Part shown: positions 1 to 8,414 of the stretch, one piece after another
Position numbering within the stretch: the stretch's first letter is position 1
Layout of the letters: the number at the start of each line of letters is the position of its first letter
NCBI RefSeq assembly: GCF_013131805.1
Contig: NZ_JABJRC010000005.1
Span: 434,001-498,000 of the forward strand
From: Kribbella sandramycini
GTDB lineage: Bacteria > Actinomycetota > Actinomycetes > Propionibacteriales > Kribbellaceae
DNA length: 64,000 nt
Direction of reading: 5' to 3'
The notes under the pieces: generated by a model
What the model saw: the letters and a program-made list of their open reading frames with translations, nothing else
Databases searched by the model: none
What the model was told of the DNA's origin: nothing
Translations under genes and position numbers: made by a program

Positions 1-471
1 GGCACCAGCTTCGCCGCCGGGTACGTGAGCGGGACGGCGGCGCTCGTCCGGTCCGCCTGGCCGACGATGCCGGCCGCAGAGGTGATCAAGCGCCTGCTGG
101 CAACCGCCACTCCCGCGCGCGGTGGAGCAAACAGCCAGGAGTACGGCGCGGGCATCGTCGATCCTTATCGGGCTGTCACCGAGGCGATGCCGAAGGGCGC
201 CGCCCAGCCGATGCCCGGCGCCGTCGTACCGCCCGTCGACCCGCTTCAGGTGGCGCACAGCGCTTGGTGGCAAGGGCAGAGCAGCACGGCACGTGATCTG
301 ACGCTTCTCGCCACCGCAGTCGCTTTGATCGTCCTGTTGGTCAGCGTGCTGCTGACAGTCGGCCGTCGCCGGGGCTGGGTCGTCCGCCGCTCGGCGATCG
401 AGCGCGGCGTGCCGCGGCAGGCCGAGCTGCCGCCCGAGTTCCTCTTCGCCCGACGCGACTCGGACACCTGA
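1..471 (+). CDS. mycP: Mycosin (MycP), type VII secretion S8 serine protease, C-terminal part
   Basis: This is the 3' end of a subtilisin-family mycosin; the reading frame is open from base 1. The first residues, GTSFAA, are the block around the catalytic serine (third residue), so Asp and His lie upstream of the window. About 85 residues later comes one hydrophobic segment (residues 97-118), then a short basic tail. That is the mycosin plan of an extracytoplasmic protease held by one C-terminal membrane helix. MycP stabilises the ESX membrane complex and cleaves ESX substrates. The gene converges on the WXG100-like pair, with a hairpin between them. The family call is firm because ESX genes follow directly. 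Confidence 0.9.
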   Translation, partial: GTSFAAGYVSGTAALVRSAWPTMPAAEVIKRLLATATPARGGANSQEYGAGIVDPYRAVTEAMPKGAAQPMPGAVVPPVDPLQVAHSAWWQGQSSTARDLTLLATAVALIVLLVSVLLTVGRRRGWVVRRSAIERGVPRQAELPPEFLFARRDSDT

Positions 472-485
472 CAGCGAACGCAAGA

Positions 486-514
486 TGAGCCCCAGCCGGA
501 TCGGCTGGGGCTCA
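486..514. terminator. Bidirectional hairpin terminator between mycP and WXG100 genes
   Basis: TGAGCCCCAGCC (486-497) and GGCTGGGGCTCA (503-514) form a perfect 12-bp stem with a 5-nt loop. It lies 15 nt after the mycP stop and just past the 3' end of the opposing WXG100 gene, so it can serve both. No clear U-tract, as is common in actinomycetes. Confidence 0.75.
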
Positions 515-527
515 CACGTTGCGGGGA

Positions 528-830
528 TCAGACGCGCAGGCCGGCCGCGATCCCACGGCAGGTGGCCAGCGTCGCCTGGCCGTCCATCTGGCACTGGTCG
601 ATGACGTTGCCACGGGTGACAGCGTCGTTCGCGTGCGCGGTCGTCTGGTTGACCTGGATGTTCACGTTCGCGAAGTAGTCGTCGAACGACGAGTCCATCC
701 AGGCGCCGGACGACAGCCCGTTGGCCAGGCTGAGCTGGTCCTCGGCCGCGGCCATCCGGTCCTGTCCGATCGTGCGGTACGAGTGCGCGGCGTCGAGCAT
801 GCCGCCGAACTGCTGGAAGATCTCAGGCAT
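528..830 (-). CDS. WXG100-like ESX protein (distal gene of pair)
   Basis: A 100-residue, mostly helical protein with no signal peptide and no transmembrane segment, the size and form of ESAT-6/WXG100 proteins. The turn between the two predicted helices reads GAWMDSSFDDYF at residues 43-54: the Trp is kept but the WXG glycine is Asp. It is the second gene of a pair transcribed away from eccC, 35 nt after 866-1180, as EsxA/EsxB pairs usually sit beside eccC. WXG100 proteins dimerise and are exported through the EccC motor. Two Cys residues near the C-terminus (QCQM and ATCRG) could form a disulfide after export. Family is clear from size and context; the exact Esx name is not. Confidence 0.75.
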   Translation of the reverse strand: MPEIFQQFGGMLDAAHSYRTIGQDRMAAAEDQLSLANGLSSGAWMDSSFDDYFANVNIQVNQTTAHANDAVTRGNVIDQCQMDGQATLATCRGIAAGLRV

Positions 831-865
831 CGGGTGTCATTCCTCTCTGCTGAAGGGTTTGCGGC

Positions 866-1180
866 TCAGGCGGTCGGCTGCGCCGCGTTGAGCGACTGAA
901 CGTTGTTCATACTCAGCTGGCCGTAGTGGCCGCCGATCTGCGAGGTGCCGTCCGCCTGCACCTCGGCCTGCAGCTGGCCGCGCAGCGCCGCCGACTGTGA
1001 CCAGTTGTCGTGCCCCTGAACGTTGGCCTGGTAGGCCTCACCGCGCATCGCGGCGCCGAGATCGAGGGTCGCGCCCTCCGAGCGACGAACGTTGTCGCCC
1101 AGCAGCTGGGCGTACTGGCTCGTCTGGTTGGCGTGGTGCGCCATCTCTTCGGTGAGACCTTGAATGAAGGGTCCGGCCAT
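866..1180 (-). CDS. WXG100-like ESX protein (first gene of pair)
   Basis: A 104-residue helical protein with no signal peptide or membrane helix, read divergently from eccC. The ATG at 1180 is preferred over the GTG just upstream because AAGGAG lies 6 nt before it. The position of the WXG turn is occupied by LGAAMRGEAYQANV, so the Trp is missing although the G and following aromatic remain. A Trp occurs later, in HDNW. Pairing with the next gene and the position beside eccC make it the likely heterodimer partner and an ESX substrate. The call rests mainly on size, helical composition and position. Confidence 0.7.
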   Translation of the reverse strand: MAGPFIQGLTEEMAHHANQTSQYAQLLGDNVRRSEGATLDLGAAMRGEAYQANVQGHDNWSQSAALRGQLQAEVQADGTSQIGGHYGQLSMNNVQSLNAAQPTA

Positions 1181-1333
1181 CACTTTCTCCTTCCTGGGTT
1201 GGAACTTCCAATCACACGGTAGGAATCACGGACCACCGCGGACCGGTGACGACACCTTCCTGCCATGGGCCCCGCAACAGCACGCGGCCGCCGCAAGATC
1301 AGAGCGGACAGGTCCGACGGAAGGCAGATGACG

Positions 1334-4300
1334 ATGGCGACGATGATGGTGCGACGGCCGATGCGACGGCCGGCTCCGGAGCTGCCCACGGGCGAACTGT
1401 TGCTGGAGGCACCTCCGGAGGTCCCCGAGCCCGGCGGCCGGCAATGGGCGCAGATGCTGATGGTGCTGCCGATGGTCGCGATGATGGGCGCGATGATGCT
1501 GATGTTCACCGGCAGCGTCGCCAGTGGCTTGCGGTATGTGATCTTCGGCCTGTTCGGGCTCGCGATGGTGGCGATGATCGTCGTCTCGATGTTCAGCCGG
1601 ACCGGTGGCGGCAAGTCCGAGATGGGGCAGGCCCGGCGGACGTACCTGCGGCACCTTGCCCAGCAGCGACTACGGCTCGGGCGCTCCATCGATCAGCAGC
1701 GCGGCACGTTGAGCTACCACCACCCTGACCCCGGCTCCCTGTGGGCGCTCGCGGCCAGCTACCGCCTGTGGGAGCGGCGCCAGGACGACGGCGACTTCGG
1801 CGTCACCCGGATCGGCGTCGGCGCCCAGAACCCCGCGACCTCCGTCGTACCGCCGGACACGCAACCACTTGAACGCCTGGAACCGCTGTCTGCCTTGGCG
1901 TTGCGGCGCTTCGTCTCGACGTACGCCGCCGTGCCCGGACTGCCATTGGCCATCGCGGTGACCGGTTTCAGCCGGATCTATCTCCCCGGGGATCGGGAGC
2001 GCTCGATCGGTCTGGTACGGGCGATGCTGGGTCAGCTGGCGACGTTCCAGGCGCCCGACAACCTGCGGATTGCCGTCTGCACCGCACCGGCGAATCGCGG
2101 CGAGTGGGAGTGGGCGAAGTGGTTGCCGCACGCACTACACCCGGAGCGCACGGATGCGCTGGGGCCGCTGCGTCTGATTGCTTCGTCGATCACCGCGATC
2201 GAGGCGCTTCTCGACGACGTGATCGCCGACCGGCCTCGGTTCGACCCCGATACGGCAGCCCGCGTCACCGGGCCGCACTTGGTCGTCGTCCTGGACGGCG
2301 GTGATCTCGAAGGATCGGATCACCTGCTGGCGGGCTCGGGCGTCGAAGGCGTCACAGTCCTGGACCTGACGCTGCTCCCGCCGCGCGCGATCGACTCGAC
2401 GGCGATCAGCCTCGATGTCGATGCTGATGGCAACATTCAGGCCGAGACGATGGACGGCGACGAGCGGCTCGGCCAGGCGGATTCGCTGGACCTGGCCACG
2501 GCCGAGGGCCTGGCCCGGCAGCTGGCCCCGCTGCGCTTGACCGCCGGGGCGCAGGGCGACCAGCCGCTGAGCGCCGACCTCGGACTGGCGGAGCTGCTCG
2601 ATCTCGGCGACCCGTACGACTTCGACCCCGAGGACACCTGGTTGCCGCGGCCGAGCCGGGACCGGCTCCGCGTCCGGTTCGGGCTCCGGGCCGATGGCCA
2701 GCCGATCGAGCTGGACCTGAAAGAGTCGGCCCAGGAGGGTATGGGTCCACACGGTTTGCTGATCGGCGCGACCGGCTCGGGTAAGTCGGAGCTGTTGCGG
2801 ACGCTGGTGCTCGCGCTGGCGATCACCCACCCGCCGCGCTCGCTGAACTTCGCGCTGGTCGACTTCAAGGGCGGCGCGACCTTCACCCGGCTCGACAAAT
2901 TGCCGCACACCAGCGCGGTGATCACCAACCTCGCCGAAGAGCTGCACCTGGTCGACCGGATGACGGACGCGATCAACGGCGAGCTGCTCCGCCGTCAGGA
3001 ACTGCTCCGCACCGCGGGCAACTTTTCCTCGCTCCGCGACTACGAGAAGGCGCGCGCCGCCGGTGCACAGCTCCCGGAAGTCCCTACTTTGCTGGTGATC
3101 TGCGACGAGTTCAGCGAGCTGCTGACCGCTCGGCCGGACTTCATCGACATGTTCGTCCAGATCGGCCGGGTCGGCCGATCGCTCGGCGTCCACCTGTTGC
3201 TGGCCAGCCAGCGGCTCGAAGAGGGGCGGCTGCGGGGTCTGGAGACGCACCTGTCGTTCCGGATCGGACTGCGGACGTTCTCCGATATCGACAGCCGGAC
3301 GGTGCTCGGCGTCAACGACGCGTTCCATCTGCCGCGGGCTCCTGGTCACGGGTTCCTGCGGGTCGGGACGGAGCAGATGGACCGGTTCCGATCGGCGTAC
3401 GTGTCCGGTGTGCATCGGCGTCCGACCGCCGGCGGGTTGCAGGTCACCCCGGACAACTCGGTCGAGTTGTTCGACTACTCCAGTGCGTACGTCGCGCCGG
3501 TTCTCGAGGACGACAACGACGACGAGCCGGCCGATCCGGACGGCGTCTTCGACGAGAACGTCGGTGAGTCGCTCCTCGACGTCCTGGTCGACCGCTTCGA
3601 CGGCAAGGGCGATCCCGCGCACCAGATCTGGCTGCCGCCGTTGGACAAGGCCCCTGCGTTGGGCGAGCTGCTGCCTGGCTTCGGCGATCAGAGTGGGACG
3701 CCGTCCATTCAGCCTGGTCGCTTGGTAGTCGTCGCGGGTGTGGTCGACAAGCCGCTCGATCAGCGCCGTGATCCGCTGACCCTCGATCTGTCCGCCGCCG
3801 GCGGGCATGTCGCGATCGCGGGCAGCCCGCAGAGCGGGAAGAGCACGGCGGTCGTGAGCATCTTGACCAGCTTGGCGCTGACGCACACGCCGGAAGAGGT
3901 CCAGTTCTACTGTCTCGACTTCGGCGGCGGCGTATTGACCGCGCTCCGCGACTTGCCGCACGTCGGCAGCATCGCAGGCCGGCAGGACACCAACGCCGTC
4001 CGGCGGACCGTCCTGGAGCTGCTCGGCATCATCGCCGAACGGGAACGCGCCTTCGCCGAGGCCGGCGTCGACTCGATGGAGACCTATCGCGAGCTACGCC
4101 GGACGGGCCGGGCCGGGGACTCGCCGTACGGCGATGTGTTCTTGGTGATCGACGGCTGGCAGACGATCCGCAACGACTACGACGATCTTGAGCAGGCGTT
4201 GGGCGATATCGCGACCCGCGGGTTGGCGTACGGCGTCCATCTGATCATCACCGCGGCCCGATGGTTCGACATGCGGACCAACATTCGCGACCTGTGCGGC

Positions 4301-5290
4301 ACCAAACTCGAGCTGCGGCTCGGCGATCCGATCGACTCGCTGGTGGATCGGCGTACGGCGACGCTCGTGCCGGAGCGGGCGCCCGGGCGCGGCATCCTGA
4401 CCTCGCGGCACCATTTCCTGATCGCCGCGCCCCGGCTGCAGGACAGCGACGAGCGCGTCGCGGTGGGGCTGGGCGCACTGGTCGACGTCGTACGGGAGGC
4501 CTGGCCGGGTAAGGCCGCGCCGACGATCAAGTTGCTGCCGACCGAGGTCAGCTACCAGAGCGTCGACGGCGCGAGCTCGAAGGAGCACGGCCTGGCGATC
4601 GGCGTGGCCGAACGCAGCCTCGAACCGGTGCTCCTCGATCCGGCGCAGAACCCGACCTTCATCCTGCTCGGCGACACCGGCGCCGGGAAGTCCGGTTTCC
4701 TGCGGACGCTGGCCACGCGGATCCGCGAGACCCACACCCCGCAGGAAGCCCGCATCCTGGTCGTCGACCACCGCCGCAGCCTGCTCGGCGCCGTCGAGAG
4801 CGACCACCTGCTCGGCTACGGCAGCAACCACCAGGCCACGGCCGAACTGATCGCCGGCCTGGCCAACATCCTGCAAGCCCGGCTGCCCGGCGCCGACATC
4901 ACCCCGCAGCAACTCCGCGACCGCTCCTGGTGGGAAGGCCCGGACATCTTCGTCCTCATCGACGACTACGACCTGGTCGCCTCCTCCGAGGCACACCCCC
5001 TGATCCCACTGCTGCCCTTCATCCCCCAAGCCGCCGACATCGGCCTGCGCATCTACGCCGCCCGCCGTACCGGCGGCGCCATGCGCGGCCTCTTCGAACC
5101 GGTCCTGGCCCGCATCCGCGACGTCGGCTCCCCCGGCCTCCTGATGTCCGGCAGCCGCGAAGAAGGCCCTCTCCTCGGCGGCCTCCGCGCCCAACCCATG
5201 CCCCCCGGCCGCGGCTGGCTCATCAGCCGCCAAGGCACCACCCACCTCATCCAACTAACCCAACCCCCGCCGGAACCCCCGGCGATCTGA
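1334..5290 (+). CDS. eccC: Type VII secretion motor ATPase EccC (FtsK/SpoIIIE family)
   Basis: EccC is the substrate-recognising ATPase of ESX systems. From the 5'-most in-frame ATG (1265) the frame encodes 1341 residues. I prefer ATG 1334, because GGAAGG lies 9 nt before it and the product then begins like family members (basic RRP repeats, then a PELPTGELLL stretch). Two membrane helices follow near residues 60-100. Three FtsK-type ATPase domains then carry Walker A motifs near residues 498 (GATGSGKS), 852 (GSPQSGKS) and 1135 (GDTGAGKS), counted from 1265. The first has a full Walker B (ICDEF). The second ends its hydrophobic run with VIDGW and the third with LIDDY, so only the first looks like a typical active site, as known for EccC. 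All three domains are in one chain rather than split as EccCa/EccCb. Confidence 0.95.
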   Translation: MATMMVRRPMRRPAPELPTGELLLEAPPEVPEPGGRQWAQMLMVLPMVAMMGAMMLMFTGSVASGLRYVIFGLFGLAMVAMIVVSMFSRTGGGKSEMGQARRTYLRHLAQQRLRLGRSIDQQRGTLSYHHPDPGSLWALAASYRLWERRQDDGDFGVTRIGVGAQNPATSVVPPDTQPLERLEPLSALALRRFVSTYAAVPGLPLAIAVTGFSRIYLPGDRERSIGLVRAMLGQLATFQAPDNLRIAVCTAPANRGEWEWAKWLPHALHPERTDALGPLRLIASSITAIEALLDDVIADRPRFDPDTAARVTGPHLVVVLDGGDLEGSDHLLAGSGVEGVTVLDLTLLPPRAIDSTAISLDVDADGNIQAETMDGDERLGQADSLDLATAEGLARQLAPLRLTAGAQGDQPLSADLGLAELLDLGDPYDFDPEDTWLPRPSRDRLRVRFGLRADGQPIELDLKESAQEGMGPHGLLIGATGSGKSELLRTLVLALAITHPPRSLNFALVDFKGGATFTRLDKLPHTSAVITNLAEELHLVDRMTDAINGELLRRQELLRTAGNFSSLRDYEKARAAGAQLPEVPTLLVICDEFSELLTARPDFIDMFVQIGRVGRSLGVHLLLASQRLEEGRLRGLETHLSFRIGLRTFSDIDSRTVLGVNDAFHLPRAPGHGFLRVGTEQMDRFRSAYVSGVHRRPTAGGLQVTPDNSVELFDYSSAYVAPVLEDDNDDEPADPDGVFDENVGESLLDVLVDRFDGKGDPAHQIWLPPLDKAPALGELLPGFGDQSGTPSIQPGRLVVVAGVVDKPLDQRRDPLTLDLSAAGGHVAIAGSPQSGKSTAVVSILTSLALTHTPEEVQFYCLDFGGGVLTALRDLPHVGSIAGRQDTNAVRRTVLELLGIIAERERAFAEAGVDSMETYRELRRTGRAGDSPYGDVFLVIDGWQTIRNDYDDLEQALGDIATRGLAYGVHLIITAARWFDMRTNIRDLCGTKLELRLGDPIDSLVDRRTATLVPERAPGRGILTSRHHFLIAAPRLQDSDERVAVGLGALVDVVREAWPGKAAPTIKLLPTEVSYQSVDGASSKEHGLAIGVAERSLEPVLLDPAQNPTFILLGDTGAGKSGFLRTLATRIRETHTPQEARILVVDHRRSLLGAVESDHLLGYGSNHQATAELIAGLANILQARLPGADITPQQLRDRSWWEGPDIFVLIDDYDLVASSEAHPLIPLLPFIPQAADIGLRIYAARRTGGAMRGLFEPVLARIRDVGSPGLLMSGSREEGPLLGGLRAQPMPPGRGWLISRQGTTHLIQLTQPPPEPPAI

Positions 5291-5307
5291 AAACGAAAGG
5301 AGAAACC

Positions 5308-5739
5308 ATGGCGCTATCCGGAGGAGACGCAGATGCCTCCCTGGCCGAACGGTGGGTCACCGAGTTCCGCAACGGCGCGCTGCAGACCTTCAGTACCGCC
5401 GTCCAGGACACCGGGACCCTGTCCGCCACGAAGTCCGCACCGGGCCAGATGCCCGAAGGTGTGGCCTTCATGAAGGTCGAGCGGGAGGCGCGGGACACCC
5501 TCGCCCAGGTGATGTCGAAGATGCTCCAAGGGCTGAAAGGCTACGACCAAGCCGTCGAGGCGGTCTTCGCCAATTACGGCAATCTGCACGAGCTGACTCT
5601 GCAGCGCGCACGGGCCTTGCTGAAGCCGACCGACGCGCCGGCCGAGGTCAACTCGGCCTTCGACCCGCAGTGGGTACTCGCCCACCAGGCCGCGCACCCC
5701 GAGCTGTTCCCGCCGCGGCCCCCGATGGAGGGATCCTGA
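5308..5739 (+). CDS. ESX-linked helical protein of unknown function
   Basis: A 143-residue soluble protein starting 17 nt after eccC behind a strong AAAGGAG. It has no signal peptide and no membrane segment. Residues 10-110 look helical (WVTEFRNGALQTF, then a long amphipathic stretch with many Gln, Leu and Ala). The C-terminus is Pro-rich (FPPRPPMEGS). Its stop overlaps the next start by one base (TGATG), so the two are translationally coupled. Gene position and helical build suggest an ESX substrate or substrate chaperone; I do not recognise the family and give no specific role. Confidence 0.75.
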   Translation: MALSGGDADASLAERWVTEFRNGALQTFSTAVQDTGTLSATKSAPGQMPEGVAFMKVEREARDTLAQVMSKMLQGLKGYDQAVEAVFANYGNLHELTLQRARALLKPTDAPAEVNSAFDPQWVLAHQAAHPELFPPRPPMEGS

Positions 5740-7304
5740 TGGCTGACCAGAGCGACTACGCCGCGGCGGCGAAGACAGCACAGCTGCTGGATCCGCTGCT
5801 CGCCGCGATGCGCGAAATCGACCGCTTCGCCCAAGCCGAGCTGAACTTGCGCGGCCCGTTGCAAATGTCCGCCGACATGTGGCAGACGGCCGCTGGCGGG
5901 ATGCAGAAGACGGCGATCCAGTTCCGGACCTTCAATCAGGGACTGCTCGACAACAAGTGGCGAAGTCCCAGCGACTCCGGCGAGTACCGGGACGCCTCCG
6001 AGGCCTCCGTCCGGTCGTTGCAGGCCGGACACGACAGCATCGCGGTGTCGGTCGGCGAGGGGACCGGCGGACCGGCGGGCGGCGGCATCCCGGCGGGCCT
6101 GCGGCAGTTGGCGCAGGTGATCAACGACGTGGCAACCGCGAGCACTCCCGTGCTGACCAACCTCGAGCACGGCGTCAGCACCTTTCGCGCGGAATGCGGA
6201 ACCATCGAGGCGCCCAAATCCCCGTGGACGTCGGAGCTGGTTCGCAAGTACGAGACCGAGAACACCAACAATCTACGGAGCGCCGTCGTTGCTGTTGGCA
6301 ACCAACTCAACATGCTCGCCGTCTGGTACAGCGCCATCGGCAGGAGCACGCAGGAGGCCGCACAGGCGCTCAAGTGGGACGGCCCAGGCGGACCGAAGGG
6401 GTCTCCGGCGCCGAACCGGACCGCGAGCGCGCCGCCCGGCGGTGGCCCGGCCGGGCCAGGCGAGACGCCGTCGACCGACCAGGCGGCCGGCCCGCAGCCC
6501 GGCCAGGACACACCGGGGGAGACGCCTGCCGAGATGCCCGCAGAAGCTCCGGGCGGGATGCCGCCCGGCGGAATGCCCCCTGGCGGAATGCCGCCGGGCG
6601 GTCCTTCGTTGGCGGGTATGCCGCCAGGCGCTACGTTGCCGAAGCCCCCGGTGCTACCACCGCTGACCCCGCCGGTACTACCGGACCTGACGCATCCGAT
6701 CCCCCCAGCCGGTCCGCCGGCGATGAGTGGGATCGGAGTACCGCCCAGCGGCGGACCCCGAGGCGGCGGAGCCGGCCTGCCACGAGGAGCCGGCATCGGC
6801 GGCCTAGGTGGCATCAAGGGCCTCGGAAAGCCCGGTATCGGCTTACCCGGCACTCTCGGCAGCGACCAGGTCGCCCGAGCCGCCCACCCCCTCCAGGCAC
6901 CGCCCGCCTTGAGCGGAGGCCAAGCCCCATCGAACGGCCTCAGTTCAACATCCACCGCCGGGCCCGCCGGCGCGGGCGGCGGCATGCCCCCGCCCATGAT
7001 GCCCCCCGGCGGCGCAGCCGGCGCCGGCCCCGGCGGTCGAGCCGGCAAACCCGGCGCAAGCACCATCCGCCCACCCGCCCGCAAACGCACCCGCCGCGAC
7101 GAAACCCCCGGCGTCCCCTCCGAACTCCGAGGACGCTCCGGCCGAGACCTCCCCGCCGCCTTCCCCCTACCCCCCGCCACCCCCAGACGCCGCCCAGACA
7201 AGGACCCCCAAGCCCAAACCCTCCAACTCCTCGACGAAGACCTCTGGAAAGTCGAACACCCAGAACCAGCACCCCCACCCACCCCCCACCGCCACGCCAC
7301 CTAA
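5739..7304 (+). CDS. Large helical plus Pro/Gly-rich protein, candidate ESX substrate
   Basis: A 521-residue protein coupled to the preceding gene (TGATG). Residues 1-220 are Ala-rich and helical with several Trp; around residue 69 a KWRSPSDSGEYRDASEA stretch resembles a degenerate WXG turn. From about residue 225 it becomes low-complexity Pro/Gly/Ala sequence with GGMPP repeats, then a basic Pro/Arg-rich tail. There is no signal peptide or clear membrane helix. This plan (helical ESX-like head, long disordered Pro-Gly tail) resembles PPE-like or EspB-type secreted proteins, but that is an analogy from architecture and position. The last 250 nt are extremely C-rich on the coding strand. Confidence 0.75.
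   Translation: MADQSDYAAAAKTAQLLDPLLAAMREIDRFAQAELNLRGPLQMSADMWQTAAGGMQKTAIQFRTFNQGLLDNKWRSPSDSGEYRDASEASVRSLQAGHDSIAVSVGEGTGGPAGGGIPAGLRQLAQVINDVATASTPVLTNLEHGVSTFRAECGTIEAPKSPWTSELVRKYETENTNNLRSAVVAVGNQLNMLAVWYSAIGRSTQEAAQALKWDGPGGPKGSPAPNRTASAPPGGGPAGPGETPSTDQAAGPQPGQDTPGETPAEMPAEAPGGMPPGGMPPGGMPPGGPSLAGMPPGATLPKPPVLPPLTPPVLPDLTHPIPPAGPPAMSGIGVPPSGGPRGGGAGLPRGAGIGGLGGIKGLGKPGIGLPGTLGSDQVARAAHPLQAPPALSGGQAPSNGLSSTSTAGPAGAGGGMPPPMMPPGGAAGAGPGGRAGKPGASTIRPPARKRTRRDETPGVPSELRGRSGRDLPAAFPLPPATPRRRPDKDPQAQTLQLLDEDLWKVEHPEPAPPPTPHRHAT
6552..6602 (+). repeat. GGMPP tandem repeat (15-bp unit, three copies)
   Basis: Three consecutive in-frame copies of a 15-bp unit encode GGMPP, followed by a partial GG. 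Third positions differ between copies (ggc ggg / ggc gga), so the repeat is kept at protein level. It lies where the helical part of the Pro/Gly-rich protein passes into the disordered tail. Confidence 0.8.
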
Positions 7305-7340
7305 CCAACCCCAGGGGCCCGACTCAACCCCCTTGGGTTC

Positions 7341-7830
7341 TAGTGGTCGTAGCAACTCCTAGCTTTGGGAGTTGCGATGGGCTTCGAGATCCGGGCAGAC
7401 CGGGGGCCGCAAGGGCGTAAGAAGCTTGCGGCTGAGCGGGCGGCATACTCCGGGCTCATGCAGCAGGGCTTGAGTGACAAAGAGGCGTGCCGGATTGTCG
7501 GTATCAACTCGAAGACCGGCCGTCGTGGGCCTAACGGCCGGGGCGCGTCGGGCAGGAACAAGGCGGCATCACCGACCGGTTCGGTGGTGCCGTCTTGTGC
7601 GTCCTCGCGGTATCTGTCCACGATCAGCCGCGAGGTCCGCCGCAACCGGCACCCGGTCAAGGGCCAGTACCGGCCTTACGCCGCTCAGGATCGTGCTGAC
7701 AGGCGCCGGCCCCGTCCCAAACAGGGCAAGGTCGGATCCAACCTCGTACTGCGGGACTTCATCCAGGAGTGGCTGAACCAGCGGTGGAGCCCCGAGCAGA
7801 TCTGCCAGGCTCTGCGGGCGGCTTTCCCGA
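7341..7830 (+). mobile_element. IS30-family element remnant (left end kept, right end lost)
   Basis: The left boundary shows an inverted repeat, GCAACTCC (7352-7359) with GGAGTTGC (7368-7375), just before a truncated IS30-type transposase. No matching right-hand terminal repeat is visible downstream, and transposase similarity stops abruptly near 7825. The remnant marks the left edge of the accessory island that separates two ESX blocks. Exact ends cannot be fixed from this sequence alone. Confidence 0.6.
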
Positions 7831-7898
7831 CGTGCCGCGGGAAGAATTCATCCCGGAGTTCTTCACCAAGGTCGACCGCACCGACGGGCCAGGAATGA
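7377..7898 (+). pseudogene. IS30-family transposase, internally deleted and truncated
   Basis: The open frame keeps IS30 transposase hallmarks: TISREVRRNRHPVKGQYRP, an AQDRADRRRPRPKQGK stretch and NQRWSPEQICQALRAAFP. Two losses are evident. RYLS is joined directly to TISREV, removing most of the helix-turn-helix that should precede the second motif. The protein also ends soon after the AAFP block, before the DDE catalytic region. The last 25 or so residues are unrelated filler. Start taken at ATG 7377; a TTG at 7365 is also in frame. It cannot encode an active transposase. Confidence 0.8.
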
Positions 7899-7906
7899 CA
7901 TCTTGA
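7823..7906 (+). pseudogene. Possible fragment of a PCMT/FxLD-type methyltransferase
   Basis: In the frame shifted relative to the transposase, bases 7823-7906 read FPDVPREEFIPEFF, then a short tail and TGA. The VPREEFIPE block resembles the conserved VPRxxFVPE start of protein-L-isoaspartate methyltransferase-like enzymes found in actinobacterial RiPP-type loci. It is only 27 codons long and lies exactly where transposase similarity ends, so it could be the other side of a deletion junction. The similarity is short and judged by eye. Confidence 0.25.
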
Positions 7907-8025
7907 CTGTTCGACAACGTCTCTGCCGGAGACGCGGTGGTCCGCCACGGTGTCCGCGAGTTGCGGGCGCGCCGAAGAGGTCCGGCCGGAGGATCTGGCT
8001 GGACCTCTGGACGGGAGCGGGCCGC

Positions 8026-8388
8026 CTAGGCCGTGGCGGCCTCGATGGCCTCGAAGATGTCGGCGTCGGTCTCGCGTTGCCAGTCGGGCAGTTCATGCCA
8101 ATCGGCGACGTATGCGGGTTTCGGGTCGGGGATGTGCTTGTAGATCTGAGCGATCCAGCACAGGGCGACGAAGCGACCCTTCTGGTCTCGGGTCAGCTTC
8201 GAGGTGTTGCCGGCGCTGACTTCGATGAATTCGGCCACCTGCGTGTAGACACTGGCCGCGCTGCTGCGCTCCCATTCAGGGGTGTCTTCCCAAGGGGTGA
8301 CATAGCTTGCTTTGGGCTCGCCGGGGAAGTGTTTCTTGACTCCTGCAATCCAGGCGTCGCGGAAGATTCGGCCGGGCTCAAGCGCCAC
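8026..8388 (-). CDS. Accessory-genome protein of unknown function with internal repeat
   Basis: A 120-residue soluble acidic protein starting at GTG 8388 behind AGGAG. Two segments repeat each other: PKASYVTPWEDTPEWERSSA followed by a helix ending EFIE, and PKPAYVADWHELPDWQRETD followed by a helix ending AIEAA. A helical linker (KLTRDQKGRFVALCWIAQIYKHI) lies between them. Similar proteins are, to my knowledge, common in actinobacterial prophages and integrative elements without assigned function. It sits 26 nt downstream of the XRE regulator on the same strand. It fits the accessory character of this stretch. Confidence 0.7.
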   Translation of the reverse strand: MALEPGRIFRDAWIAGVKKHFPGEPKASYVTPWEDTPEWERSSAASVYTQVAEFIEVSAGNTSKLTRDQKGRFVALCWIAQIYKHIPDPKPAYVADWHELPDWQRETDADIFEAIEAATA

Positions 8389-8414
8389 TGTGGGTTCTCC
8401 TCAGGGGTTGTCGT

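Noticed and set aside
1229..1244. CGGACC repeat before eccC as another 11-bp-type activator site
   Set aside because: The two copies are 10 bp apart and no -10 box lies at the spacing seen in the other promoters.
2135..3961. 608-residue open frame on the minus strand inside eccC
   Set aside because: Arg/Gln/Asp-rich antisense frame opposite a well-recognised ATPase gene, typical of GC-rich coding DNA; no ribosome site or family pattern.
5879..7420. 513-residue frame overlapping the Pro/Gly-rich ESX gene
   Set aside because: Arg-rich product in a shifted frame; the 5739 start has TGATG coupling and a sensible protein.
7899..8025. Possible gene or RNA between the IS30 remnant and the 8026 gene
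   Set aside because: Only short frames and no convincing hairpin or similarity; probably island filler.
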